Shown: one piece after another, positions 1 through 5,283 of the stretch
Layout: each line of letters opens with the position of its first letter
How positions within the stretch are numbered: position 1 is the stretch's first letter
From: an archaeon
Lineage (GTDB): Archaea > Nanobdellota > Nanobdellia > Woesearchaeales > GW2011-AR9
DNA length: 5,901 nt
Assembly: GCA_020053615.1 (NCBI GenBank)
Contig: JAGVMW010000085.1
Location: 1 to 5,901, forward strand
Direction of reading: 5' to 3'
The notes under the pieces: model-generated
Seen by the model: only the letters and a program-made list of their open reading frames with translations
The model's database searches: none
Told to the model about the DNA's origin: nothing
Program-made: the position numbers and the translations under genes

Positions 1-90
1 ACACCCGCAGAAAGAGCGGGGATAAAATTAGAATTTTGGGAGAGATTCCAACTTTTGGAGATGATTAAACATGCGTATGCCGAAGATTAA
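1..90 (+). CDS. C-terminal fragment of a probable DDE transposase/integrase-core protein
   Basis: The frame is open from the first base and ends with TAA at 88-90, leaving 29 residues that begin TPAERAGIKLEFWERF. The gene starts upstream of the window. The opening TPAERAGI matches the motif that commonly closes integrase-core (rve/DDE) transposases, where a stretch such as 'RPHxxLNGKTPAExAGI' precedes a short tail. This is recognised from memory of the family, on very few residues. No catalytic residue lies in the visible part, so activity cannot be judged. No terminal inverted repeat could be defined between its stop and the next promoter at about 108. It could instead be an unrelated gene end; the open frame and plausible composition support coding more strongly than they support the family. 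Confidence 0.5.
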   Translation, partial: TPAERAGIKLEFWERFQLLEMIKHAYAED

Positions 91-107
91 AAAGAGTCAA
101 CCTATCG

Positions 108-120
108 GCAGGTATTTAAA
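108..120 (+). promoter_or_regulatory. TATA-box promoter of the 145-741 regulator gene
   Basis: The sequence TATTTAAA at 113-120 is a good archaeal TATA box. Its centre lies about 28 nt before the ATG at 145, so transcription would begin at or next to the start codon, giving a leaderless message. The 11-mer GCAGGTATTTA (108-118) overlapping it recurs in inverted orientation at 774-784, over the next gene's TATA box. Confidence 0.6.
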
Positions 121-144
121 CCAATAATCACCCACATACGTTAA

Positions 145-741
145 ATGTCCAAATCAAACTTCCTCTTAGTGGACTTGAACGAGCCCAAAGTAAAGAAACT
201 AGCTGAAACCATCACTTCAGAAACTTCCCGAAAGATTTTGAACCATCTGGCAGAGAAAGAAGATACCGAAGCTAATATCGCTCAAGTGTTAGGAATACCC
301 ATTTCTACCGTTCATTATCACCTGCAGAAACTACAGGAAGCCGGATTGGTTAAAGTAGAAGAGTTCCATTACAGTCCTAAAGGCAGAGAAGTGAATCATT
401 ATCAACTGGCGAATAAGTATATCATCATTACTCCGCAGAAAGTTTCCGGATTGAGAGAGAAGCTTAAAGGAATTTTACCGGTAGCTTTGGTTGTAGCAGG
501 TGTAGGATTAGTGATAGGATTAGTGATAGGATTAGTTAATCGTTCTTCACAGATGTTTGGTGCAACGATGAAAACTGCTACTTTGGAAGATACTGCATTT
601 AAAGTAGCTCCAATGGTACAGAATTGTATCCCGACTTCTACTTCATCTAATATATGGTTATGGTTTATTATTGGCGGGATTAGTGCGATAGTGATGTATG
701 TGGTAATTGCGATGGTTAGGGAAAGGTTAAGAAAAGAATAA
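145..741 (+). CDS. Membrane-anchored winged-helix (ArsR/MarR-like) transcriptional regulator
   Basis: This 198-residue protein has an N-terminal DNA-binding domain at about residues 20-95. SETSRKILNHLAE is the first helix, followed by NIAQVLGIPISTVHYHLQKLQEAGLV, a typical helix-turn-helix with recognition helix ISTVHYHLQKLQEAGL. A beta-wing follows, containing VEEFHYSPKGREVNHYQL. Two membrane segments follow, at about 109-131 (rich in repeated GLVI) and 170-191, separated by a ~38-residue loop that is probably outside, and a basic tail RERLRKE. The ATG is supported by a TATA box 28 nt upstream and no Shine-Dalgarno, which fits a leaderless transcript. It probably controls its own promoter and/or the downstream 802-1959 frame, since an 11-mer is shared between the two promoters. 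The signal it senses is unknown. Calling it a wHTH regulator is secure; the exact family is not. Confidence 0.85.
   Translation: MSKSNFLLVDLNEPKVKKLAETITSETSRKILNHLAEKEDTEANIAQVLGIPISTVHYHLQKLQEAGLVKVEEFHYSPKGREVNHYQLANKYIIITPQKVSGLREKLKGILPVALVVAGVGLVIGLVIGLVNRSSQMFGATMKTATLEDTAFKVAPMVQNCIPTSTSSNIWLWFIIGGISAIVMYVVIAMVRERLRKE
505..536 (+). repeat. 12-bp tandem repeat inside a membrane-segment coding region
   Basis: The unit GGATTAGTGATA occurs twice in full (505-516, 517-528) and once in part (529-536). It is in frame and encodes GLVI-GLVI-GLV in the first membrane helix of the regulator. Because the unit is a multiple of three, slippage would change helix length by four residues without breaking the frame. 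Confidence 0.85.
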
Positions 742-770
742 CTTTGATTCAAGTTGAAGCTTACTGCGGG

Positions 771-784
771 ATATAAATACCTGC
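771..784 (+). promoter_or_regulatory. TATA-box promoter of the 802-1959 frame, overlapping a shared 11-mer
   Basis: ATATAAATA at 771-779 is centred about 27 nt before the ATG at 802, as expected for a leaderless archaeal transcript. TAAATACCTGC at 774-784 is the exact reverse complement of the 11-mer over the upstream regulator's TATA box. It is therefore a candidate operator for that regulator. Confidence 0.6.
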
Positions 785-801
785 GACTTCTTTAGATAAA
801 T

Positions 802-1443
802 ATGAAATCAAAACTATGCGCACTATTATTAACGTTAGTAATTATGCTAGCTCCGCTGATCTCAGCAGATATTGGAGCACAAAAACCCTACCAACCCTCT
901 TCCGGATTTGCCGGGGCTCAATTCTATTCAGTAGTCTTTGATGCGGAAGGAGAAGCAGCAGTAGTAGTTAAACTCCAATTTCCGAATACCGGTGCTTCAG
1001 TACTTAACGAAGCGGTGATAGAAATTCCCGGACAAGTTAAACTGATTAATGTAGTACAGGAAGTTAACGCCAATCAAAAAGTTAATAATTATCTCTCTTC
1101 GGCTAAAAGTTATCATTCGGTTAAATATAATAGTGATGCTCTATCTACTTCCACCAAATACCTCTTTTCTTTGCCGGTTCCAGTTAAAAGTCAAGAAACG
1201 GTAACTTTGTTACTGTACTACAAAGCTTTGGGTTATGTGCAGAACGATATATTTGATTATTCGTTCCATTTCAATACTATTAAACAACCATTAGATTTAC
1301 AGCAGGTTAGGGTAGCCGTCTTAGTTCAACCGGATTTGTATTTGAAAGGCGGAGAAAGGAAAGTAAATTATCTTGGCGGGAATACTATGTTTGCAGCCAT
1401 GGAAACCTCTATGGCTAGTGGAGCGGCTAATCCCTCTTTGTAG
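802..1443 (+). CDS. Secreted N-terminal part of an envelope protein, ending at an in-frame TAG
   Basis: These 213 codons start at an ATG placed 27 nt after a TATA box. Residues 1-22 form a classical signal sequence: basic MKSK, a hydrophobic LLLTLVIMLAPLI core, then a small-residue region SADIGA. The rest (about 25-213) looks like a beta-rich extracytoplasmic domain with alternating hydrophobic stretches such as EGEAAVVVKLQFP and VRVAVLVQPDLYLKGG. There is no cysteine after the signal region and no motif I recognise. The frame stops at TAG (1441-1443), yet the same frame stays open beyond it into a membrane domain, so this is probably not the natural end of the protein. Under the standard code the product would be released without its membrane anchor. 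Function unknown; its neighbour is a membrane-anchored regulator that may control it. Confidence 0.7.
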   Translation: MKSKLCALLLTLVIMLAPLISADIGAQKPYQPSSGFAGAQFYSVVFDAEGEAAVVVKLQFPNTGASVLNEAVIEIPGQVKLINVVQEVNANQKVNNYLSSAKSYHSVKYNSDALSTSTKYLFSLPVPVKSQETVTLLLYYKALGYVQNDIFDYSFHFNTIKQPLDLQQVRVAVLVQPDLYLKGGERKVNYLGGNTMFAAMETSMASGAANPSL

Positions 1444-1521
1444 CAATTCTCTTCTCAGATAAGTCATACTGCCGGTTATGTCAAAGAAGCTTATGCTTTA
1501 GATCCCTGGGAAAGTTTTACG

Positions 1522-1959
1522 GTGAATGGATTGTACAGTTCTTCCCGCTTGTGGCTGTATAAATGGAATATTCTAAGCGGTTTAGTTATTTTTGCTGGAT
1601 TAATACTGTTGGGTGCTTTTGGAATACGCAGAATCAAATCTAAATTAAAGAAAGAATTACCTTTTTCTGGAGTTCTATGGGGATTAGGGAATAGTTTAGT
1701 TGCACTAGCAGCAGGATGGTTCGGATTTTACTTGCTGGAGCATCTGCCGAGATTTTTTAGTTACCCAATGCGAGATACAGTCGGAATAATTATCGCTTTC
1801 GCTTTAGTTATTCTGGGATTTTTGCTGTTGTTGGGCTTTCCGGTATATCTGTCTTTACAGCGCAACGATTGGAGAATTGGATTAATGGTATTTGCTACCA
1901 CTATTTTTGGATTGCTTGTAGGAGGGATGATTTTAGTGGTGACGATGCAGTGGGTGTGA
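1522..1959 (+). CDS. Four-helix membrane domain, probably the C-terminal part of the frame beginning at 802
   Basis: If read alone, this ORF would start at GTG 1522 and encode 145 residues. There is no Shine-Dalgarno, no TATA box at the usual distance and no ATG, so an independent start is poorly supported. It has four membrane segments at local residues about 16-35, 50-72, 86-112 and 118-142, with a basic loop RRIKSKLKK after the first. It ends in TGA at 1957-1959, 10 bp from the stop of the convergent gene on the other strand. It is in the same frame as the 802 gene, and the 26 codons between TAG and GTG are open and protein-like (for example YVKEAYALDPWESFTVNG). I read it as the membrane anchor of the 802 protein rather than a separate gene. 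No transporter or enzyme motif is visible. Confidence 0.55.
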   Translation: MNGLYSSSRLWLYKWNILSGLVIFAGLILLGAFGIRRIKSKLKKELPFSGVLWGLGNSLVALAAGWFGFYLLEHLPRFFSYPMRDTVGIIIAFALVILGFLLLLGFPVYLSLQRNDWRIGLMVFATTIFGLLVGGMILVVTMQWV

Positions 1960-1969
1960 GAAGAAAAAA

Positions 1970-2215
1970 TTAACTTGATTGACAAGTATTATTAACACAT
2001 TCGCATGCAGAAGGAGCCATACATTTACATTCTCTACTTTCTATAGGTAGTTCATATCCTTCATTATAACAACCACACTCACAACCGTACATTATTTTAC
2101 AATCTCCGTTTGTTTCACATAATTTGTTGTCAGTAGAAGAAGTAGTAGAACAACCACTTAAAACAATAACAAATACTAAAAGTGCCAATAATAGGTTCAT
2201 AACCATCGTTCCCAT
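1970..2215 (-). CDS. Small cysteine-rich putative lipoprotein
   Basis: The call is an 81-residue protein starting at ATG 2215. ATGs at 2206 and 2200 are equally possible, and a longer frame from TTG 2269 would run into the repeat element and is rejected. Residues 7-20 are a hydrophobic signal segment ending in LSGC, a lipobox-like site with Cys22 as possible lipid-attachment residue. Ten further cysteines (33, 39, 45, 47, 49, 63, 65, 71, 73, 78) sit in 46 residues in patterns such as CxCxC, CKC and CEC. This suggests a disulfide-knotted or metal-binding extracellular domain; KLCETNGDCK resembles the start of small Cys-rich secreted modules. No Shine-Dalgarno or nearby TATA box precedes it, and the folded repeat element ends 2 bp before the ATG, so its message probably carries that element as a leader. 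Function unknown. Confidence 0.7.
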   Translation of the reverse strand: MGTMVMNLLLALLVFVIVLSGCSTTSSTDNKLCETNGDCKIMYGCECGCYNEGYELPIESRECKCMAPSACECVNNTCQSS

Positions 2216-2217
2216 TA

Positions 2218-2311
2218 ATTTGTTTGTGATACCCCACCGCTTGCTGTGATTGGGTTTGATTACCCTCAACTATTTGGGTGGGGAGAACAAACTTTGAAAA
2301 CTCCCCTTGCT
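2218..2311 (-). repeat. 94-bp dispersed repeat, copy 1 part
   Basis: This stretch matches 5808-5901 at 91 of 94 positions without gaps. The differences are T2245/G5835, C2306/T5896 and T2307/G5897. Both copies have the same orientation and are 3590 bp apart. It covers all of domain 2 and the 3' strand of domain 1's closing helix in the candidate RNA. Confidence 0.95.
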
Positions 2312-2408
2312 GTTGACAGATACAAGAAGGCCGAAGCCTTCTGTACAGAAATGAAGTAGTTTCTTCATTTCTTGTACCCCTCCCCTTGGGGCGATTGGGA
2401 GTTTTCAT
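2218..2408 (-). ncRNA. Candidate two-domain structured RNA or 5' leader (repeat element, copy 1)
   Basis: Read on the minus strand, this GC-richer segment folds into two domains. Domain 1 is closed by an 11-bp helix (2397-2407 with 2295-2305, core GAAAACTCCC/GGGAGTTTTC). It holds a 14-bp hairpin with one bulge (2363-2377 with 2343-2356) and a 7-bp hairpin (2336-2342 with 2325-2331) capped by UUCG closed by C-G. That is the unusually stable cUUCGg tetraloop, and only the minus strand has it. Domain 2 is closed by GTTTGT/ACAAAC (2287-2292 with 2222-2227) and CCCCACC/GGTGGGG (2277-2283 with 2232-2238). A weak TATA-like TAATATTT lies near 2423-2430. The element stops 2 bp before the lipoprotein ATG at 2215. 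I know no family that matches; it could be a cis-regulatory leader, a free RNA or a mobile palindromic element. Confidence 0.6.
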
Positions 2409-2430
2409 TTCTTCCCAGACCCAAATATTA

Positions 2431-3300
2431 TTACCTTCTTCTCCTTACTAACCGTACCGCTCCCCATACAATAGCTGTTCCAACTGCCCAAGGCAGTATC
2501 ACAAACACTAATTCCAGCAAGCTGTTGAAGCTGTCTACTAAGCTGTTAATCAATTGAGAAAACTTAGTTACGGCAATATAAGCATACTCTGACCGCTTCT
2601 CGGTAAAAGTGACGCTAATCGTAGAATAATCAACTTGGTTGTCCACATTCTTTAACGCATCTTCCAAATACTTAACCGTTTTCTCTTGACTAAAAATTCT
2701 ATCTGCTAGTTGAATCTTATCTGCTACGTTAGATGCTTCGGCATACATCTGCTCAAACTTCTTCAAGCGTTCTTTTTCTGCGCCTAATTCAGTTTTAATG
2801 TCTACATACCTTTCGGTAATATCTTGGGCATTATCGGAGAAAGAAATAACTTCGCCAATTGCTTTTAGTTTAGAAACAATATCATCATATTTCTTAGTGT
2901 CAACCTTTAGAGTATAACTTCCGGAATGATAAGATTTCTTACCCGAATCATAGATGTTTACGTTTTCATTGAGAAGATAAGAGCCAGTTGAGCTAACGAT
3001 TGCTTTCAGATGTTGTTCTGCTTCAGAGAATTTTCCTAACTCTATTTCTGAATTAAGCCATGCAGTTTTAGTTATTTTTCTATCAGTTACACCAACTGAA
3101 TCACCGAAATCGCTTGAGCTCATAGATTTGGAAGCGTACATCGCTTCGGGAACCGCTCCGCCAAAAGAATAGCCATTACTTGAAGCCATACTTATTACTC
3201 CGCCACCTGAAAACAGCGGTACTACTACCAATAATACTAAAAATAAAGCTACTAATAACCAATTATCTTTCAATTTGTTTAATTGTTCTTTGAATGCCAT
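2431..3300 (-). CDS. DUF4349-type membrane protein
   Basis: I chose the ATG at 3300 (289 residues) because GGAGGT at 3308-3313 lies 7 nt before it; the longer frame from 3315 would begin upstream of that ribosome site. Residues 14-36 are a membrane segment. Residues 75-235 fit the DUF4349 family: an early IELGKFSEAEQHLKAIVSST strand-helix, then GSYTLKVDTKKYDDIVSKL, GEVISFSDNAQDITERYVD, a coiled coil at about 165-222, and VDYSTISVTF. Residues 258-285 form a second membrane helix, followed by the basic end RLVRRRR. Topology is probably a large extracytoplasmic domain held by both ends. The family has no established biochemical role. It is the second gene of an operon, 21 nt after the putative lipoprotein gene 3322-3885, so an envelope function together with that protein is likely. 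Confidence 0.85.
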   Translation of the reverse strand: MAFKEQLNKLKDNWLLVALFLVLLVVVPLFSGGGVISMASSNGYSFGGAVPEAMYASKSMSSSDFGDSVGVTDRKITKTAWLNSEIELGKFSEAEQHLKAIVSSTGSYLLNENVNIYDSGKKSYHSGSYTLKVDTKKYDDIVSKLKAIGEVISFSDNAQDITERYVDIKTELGAEKERLKKFEQMYAEASNVADKIQLADRIFSQEKTVKYLEDALKNVDNQVDYSTISVTFTEKRSEYAYIAVTKFSQLINSLVDSFNSLLELVFVILPWAVGTAIVWGAVRLVRRRR

Positions 3301-3307
3301 AGGTTTA

Positions 3308-3313
3308 ACCTCC
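3308..3313 (-). promoter_or_regulatory. Shine-Dalgarno site of the DUF4349 gene
   Basis: The minus strand reads GGAGGT, 7 nt before the ATG at 3300. It decides the start codon, because the alternative ATG at 3315 lies upstream of it. It is the only clear ribosome binding site in the window, and it occurs at the operon-internal gene. Confidence 0.85.
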
Positions 3314-3321
3314 ATATAAAA

Positions 3322-3885
3322 TTAAATTTTTCTCTCGCACTTAGTAGATAAAGTTCCATCATCAATCATTTTATTTATTTGGTCTTTAATATAATTTGTT
3401 AAATCATCCCCATACAAGCCCAAATCTCCTTTCAGATGCTGTATATCAAAGAGATTACGGTTACAAACATAAAATTCAGTGAATGGTTCTTTGATAATTA
3501 ATTCTTCTCTTTCTTTTTTCAAAGTTTCATCAGTGGGAACTTTACGCCACCCTGATTGACTAAATGATTTCTCAAAGAAAGCAGTTTTATCGGAATAAGC
3601 TCCAACTCCAAAATAATATCCGCTATTTAATGGTGCTAAAGTTTCAGTCAATGACGCACCCACCAAATCTCCCCAAAAATAATTATTACTATTACTTTGT
3701 GTTCCCCACAAATAGTTTTGATAATCAACACTAACCGTTTTTAAGACTAAATAATCAGGTACGCATTGAACATCTCCTGAACCGCAAGGTCCCACCGATT
3801 TAGATTCACCACAACCATACAGAAATATACTTAACAAAGTAATAATTAATACAAATAATCCAATTGTTAAATGTTTTTTGTTCAT
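3322..3885 (-). CDS. Putative lipoprotein of unknown function
   Basis: This 187-residue protein opens with MNKKHLTIG and a hydrophobic stretch ending in FLYGC, giving a lipobox-like site with Cys25. Four more cysteines follow (34, 41, 141, 183), enough for two extracellular disulfides. The body has aromatic-rich stretches (YQNYLWG, NNYFWGDLVG, YYFGVGAYSDKTAFFEKSF) and a charged C-terminal third. I recognise no domain. The ATG at 3885 lies 27-28 nt after a strong TATA box, consistent with a leaderless start. Its stop is 21 nt before the DUF4349 start, so the two are probably co-transcribed and may act together at the outer face of the membrane. Confidence 0.8.
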   Translation of the reverse strand: MNKKHLTIGLFVLIITLLSIFLYGCGESKSVGPCGSGDVQCVPDYLVLKTVSVDYQNYLWGTQSNSNNYFWGDLVGASLTETLAPLNSGYYFGVGAYSDKTAFFEKSFSQSGWRKVPTDETLKKEREELIIKEPFTEFYVCNRNLFDIQHLKGDLGLYGDDLTNYIKDQINKMIDDGTLSTKCERKI

Positions 3886-3908
3886 ATAATTAGTTAAGAT
3901 ATAGCAAG

Positions 3909-3916
3909 TATATAAA
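3909..3916 (-). promoter_or_regulatory. TATA-box promoter of the lipoprotein-DUF4349 operon
   Basis: The minus strand reads TTTATATA, close to the archaeal TATA consensus, centred 27-28 nt before the ATG at 3885. It lies in the 75-bp gap after the aspS stop, so the operon is probably transcribed separately from aspS. Confidence 0.7.
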
Positions 3917-3960
3917 CATTCGGAAAGCTTTGAATGAGATGGAAGTTATGAAAAGATAAA

Positions 3961-5250
3961 TTATGGTGTCAACCTATCTCTATCTCTAGGAAACATAGTT
4001 GCTTCTTTGACATTATCCAATCCGCAAATCATCTGAGTCAATCTTTCCAACCCAATACTCCACCCAGAATGATAAGGGGCTCCATAACGGAAAGAATCGA
4101 TATATGATTTGAAATTATCCGGATTTAATCCTTTTGCCTTAATTCGAGCAATTAATAGTTCTGGAAGATGAATACGTTGCCCTCCAGAAGAGATTTCTAC
4201 TCCACCATAAAGGGAATCAAAGCCTTCGCTAACTTTAGCTTCTTTTTTGCCGTCTTTTGGCATAATGTAGAAAGGCTTAAGTGCCGCCGGCCAGGAATGA
4301 GTAAAGACTAAGTCTCCTTTGTACTTGTCACACAAGATCCTTTCTTGTTCCGGAGTAAAGTCGTCTCCCGGTTTTCCTCCTGCTTCTTTTATGGCGCGCT
4401 CGTAAGGAAGATAAACGCCTTTAGGAACTTTCAAGTTCTTAACTCCCAAAATTTCTAGCTCTGGGGAACAATTCTTTAACACTCTGCCTATAATATCTTT
4501 AACTGCTTCTTCCTGCTGTTGCATGACTTCCATCTGGTTCATGAACGCACATTCGATATCCATTTGTCTGATTTCGTTAATATGCCGAGGAGTGTTATGT
4601 TTTTCTGCTCGCCATACGGGGGTAATCGTAAAAGTTTTTTCTACAGAACAAGCCAACATCTGCTTGTACAATTGCGGAGATTGAGCCAGATAAGCTTTTT
4701 TCTCAAAATATTGTACTGAAAATAAGTCTGTTCCTCCTTCAGAAGCGGCAGAAATTATACAAGGTGGCTGCATCTCCAGAAAACCTTTGCTATAAAAGTG
4801 TTCGCGGAAAGCATTAGCAATTTCATTCTGAATTTTAAACACGGCTTGAGTTTTTCTGCGGTGGAAATCTAAGAAACGATAGTCCAAGCGTTTAGGTAAA
4901 TCTTGAGTTGCAGATTCATCTTTTTCGAAAATGGTTATTGGTAGTGGTTCAGCTAAATTAATTATTTCCAACTCTTTTACTTCAATTTCACTGTTTTTTT
5001 CTGTAATTTCATCACTTTTGACTACCGCTTTCTTTACTAATCCGGTAATGGAAACTACTGATTCGCATAATAATTTGCTGATATTATCAAATAACTTTGA
5101 GTCAAAAGCTACAGCCTGCACTACACCAGTAATATCTCTTAGCTGTAAGAATTTTATTTTGCTCTGTCCTCTCAAGCTGTGCACCCAGCCTTGGATGAGA
5201 ACAGTCTGTCCTTCTTTAGCGGATAATTCATTTATGTATGTTCGTTTCAT
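3961..5250 (-). CDS. aspS: Aspartyl-tRNA synthetase, archaeal type
   Basis: This enzyme charges tRNA-Asp with aspartate in the cytoplasm using ATP. The 429 residues are close to the usual archaeal length (about 430-440) and complete. An N-terminal OB-fold anticodon-binding domain (about 1-105) contains QGWVHSLRGQSKIKFLQLRD. The class II core shows the motif 1 region FREHFYSKGFLEMQPP, the flipping-loop region SEGGTDLFSVQYF with LAQSPQLYKQ, motif 2 at 213-233 (WRAEKHNTPRHINE; Arg214), GGVEISSGGQR, and motif 3 around Arg403 (GLERL) with the closing FPRDRDRLTP. His24, in GWVH, occupies the place of Trp26 in the Thermococcus enzyme. There, Trp goes with non-discriminating and His with tRNA-Asp-specific enzymes, so this one may be discriminating (inference). 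It appears to have its own leaderless promoter. Confidence 0.97.
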   Translation of the reverse strand: MKRTYINELSAKEGQTVLIQGWVHSLRGQSKIKFLQLRDITGVVQAVAFDSKLFDNISKLLCESVVSITGLVKKAVVKSDEITEKNSEIEVKELEIINLAEPLPITIFEKDESATQDLPKRLDYRFLDFHRRKTQAVFKIQNEIANAFREHFYSKGFLEMQPPCIISAASEGGTDLFSVQYFEKKAYLAQSPQLYKQMLACSVEKTFTITPVWRAEKHNTPRHINEIRQMDIECAFMNQMEVMQQQEEAVKDIIGRVLKNCSPELEILGVKNLKVPKGVYLPYERAIKEAGGKPGDDFTPEQERILCDKYKGDLVFTHSWPAALKPFYIMPKDGKKEAKVSEGFDSLYGGVEISSGGQRIHLPELLIARIKAKGLNPDNFKSYIDSFRYGAPYHSGWSIGLERLTQMICGLDNVKEATMFPRDRDRLTP

Positions 5251-5275
5251 GGTAATCAGTTGAAAAAAGAGCTAG

Positions 5276-5282
5276 TATTTAT
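5276..5282 (-). promoter_or_regulatory. TATA-box promoter of aspS
   Basis: The minus strand reads ATAAATA, centred about 29 nt before the aspS ATG at 5250, with no Shine-Dalgarno in between. This suggests leaderless transcription from its own promoter, which would leave the folded segment further upstream out of the aspS message. Confidence 0.55.
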
Positions 5283-5283
5283 G

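Larger units (their letters stand above)
802..1959 (+). other. Composite single reading frame (386 codons) with one internal TAG at codon 214
   Basis: Positions 802-1959 form one continuous frame except for TAG at 1441-1443. Read through, it gives a coherent type I architecture: signal sequence, extracytoplasmic domain of about 225 residues, then four membrane helices (residues about 256-275, 290-312, 326-352, 358-382). Every other confident gene end in the window uses TAA (six) or TGA (one), never TAG. Possible explanations are TAG decoded as pyrrolysine or another amino acid, a recent nonsense mutation from a near codon such as CAG, TTG or AAG, or a sequence error. The sequence alone cannot choose among these. 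Confidence 0.6.

Noticed and set aside
1441..1449. TAG CAA TTC resembles the tobamovirus readthrough context (UAG CAR YYA)
   Set aside because: The last base does not match, and that context acts on eukaryotic ribosomes, so it is not evidence for readthrough in an archaeon.
2216..2269. Extension of the cysteine-rich lipoprotein to TTG 2269
   Set aside because: The extra 18 residues come from the repeat, are basic (RVIKPNHSKRWG) and would displace the signal peptide from the N-terminus. In copy 2 the same frame hits TGA.
2130..2408. A 92-codon minus-strand frame across the repeat element
   Set aside because: It overlaps the folded element and runs out of frame into the lipoprotein gene. Its composition looks random, and the palindromic pairing explains the segment better.
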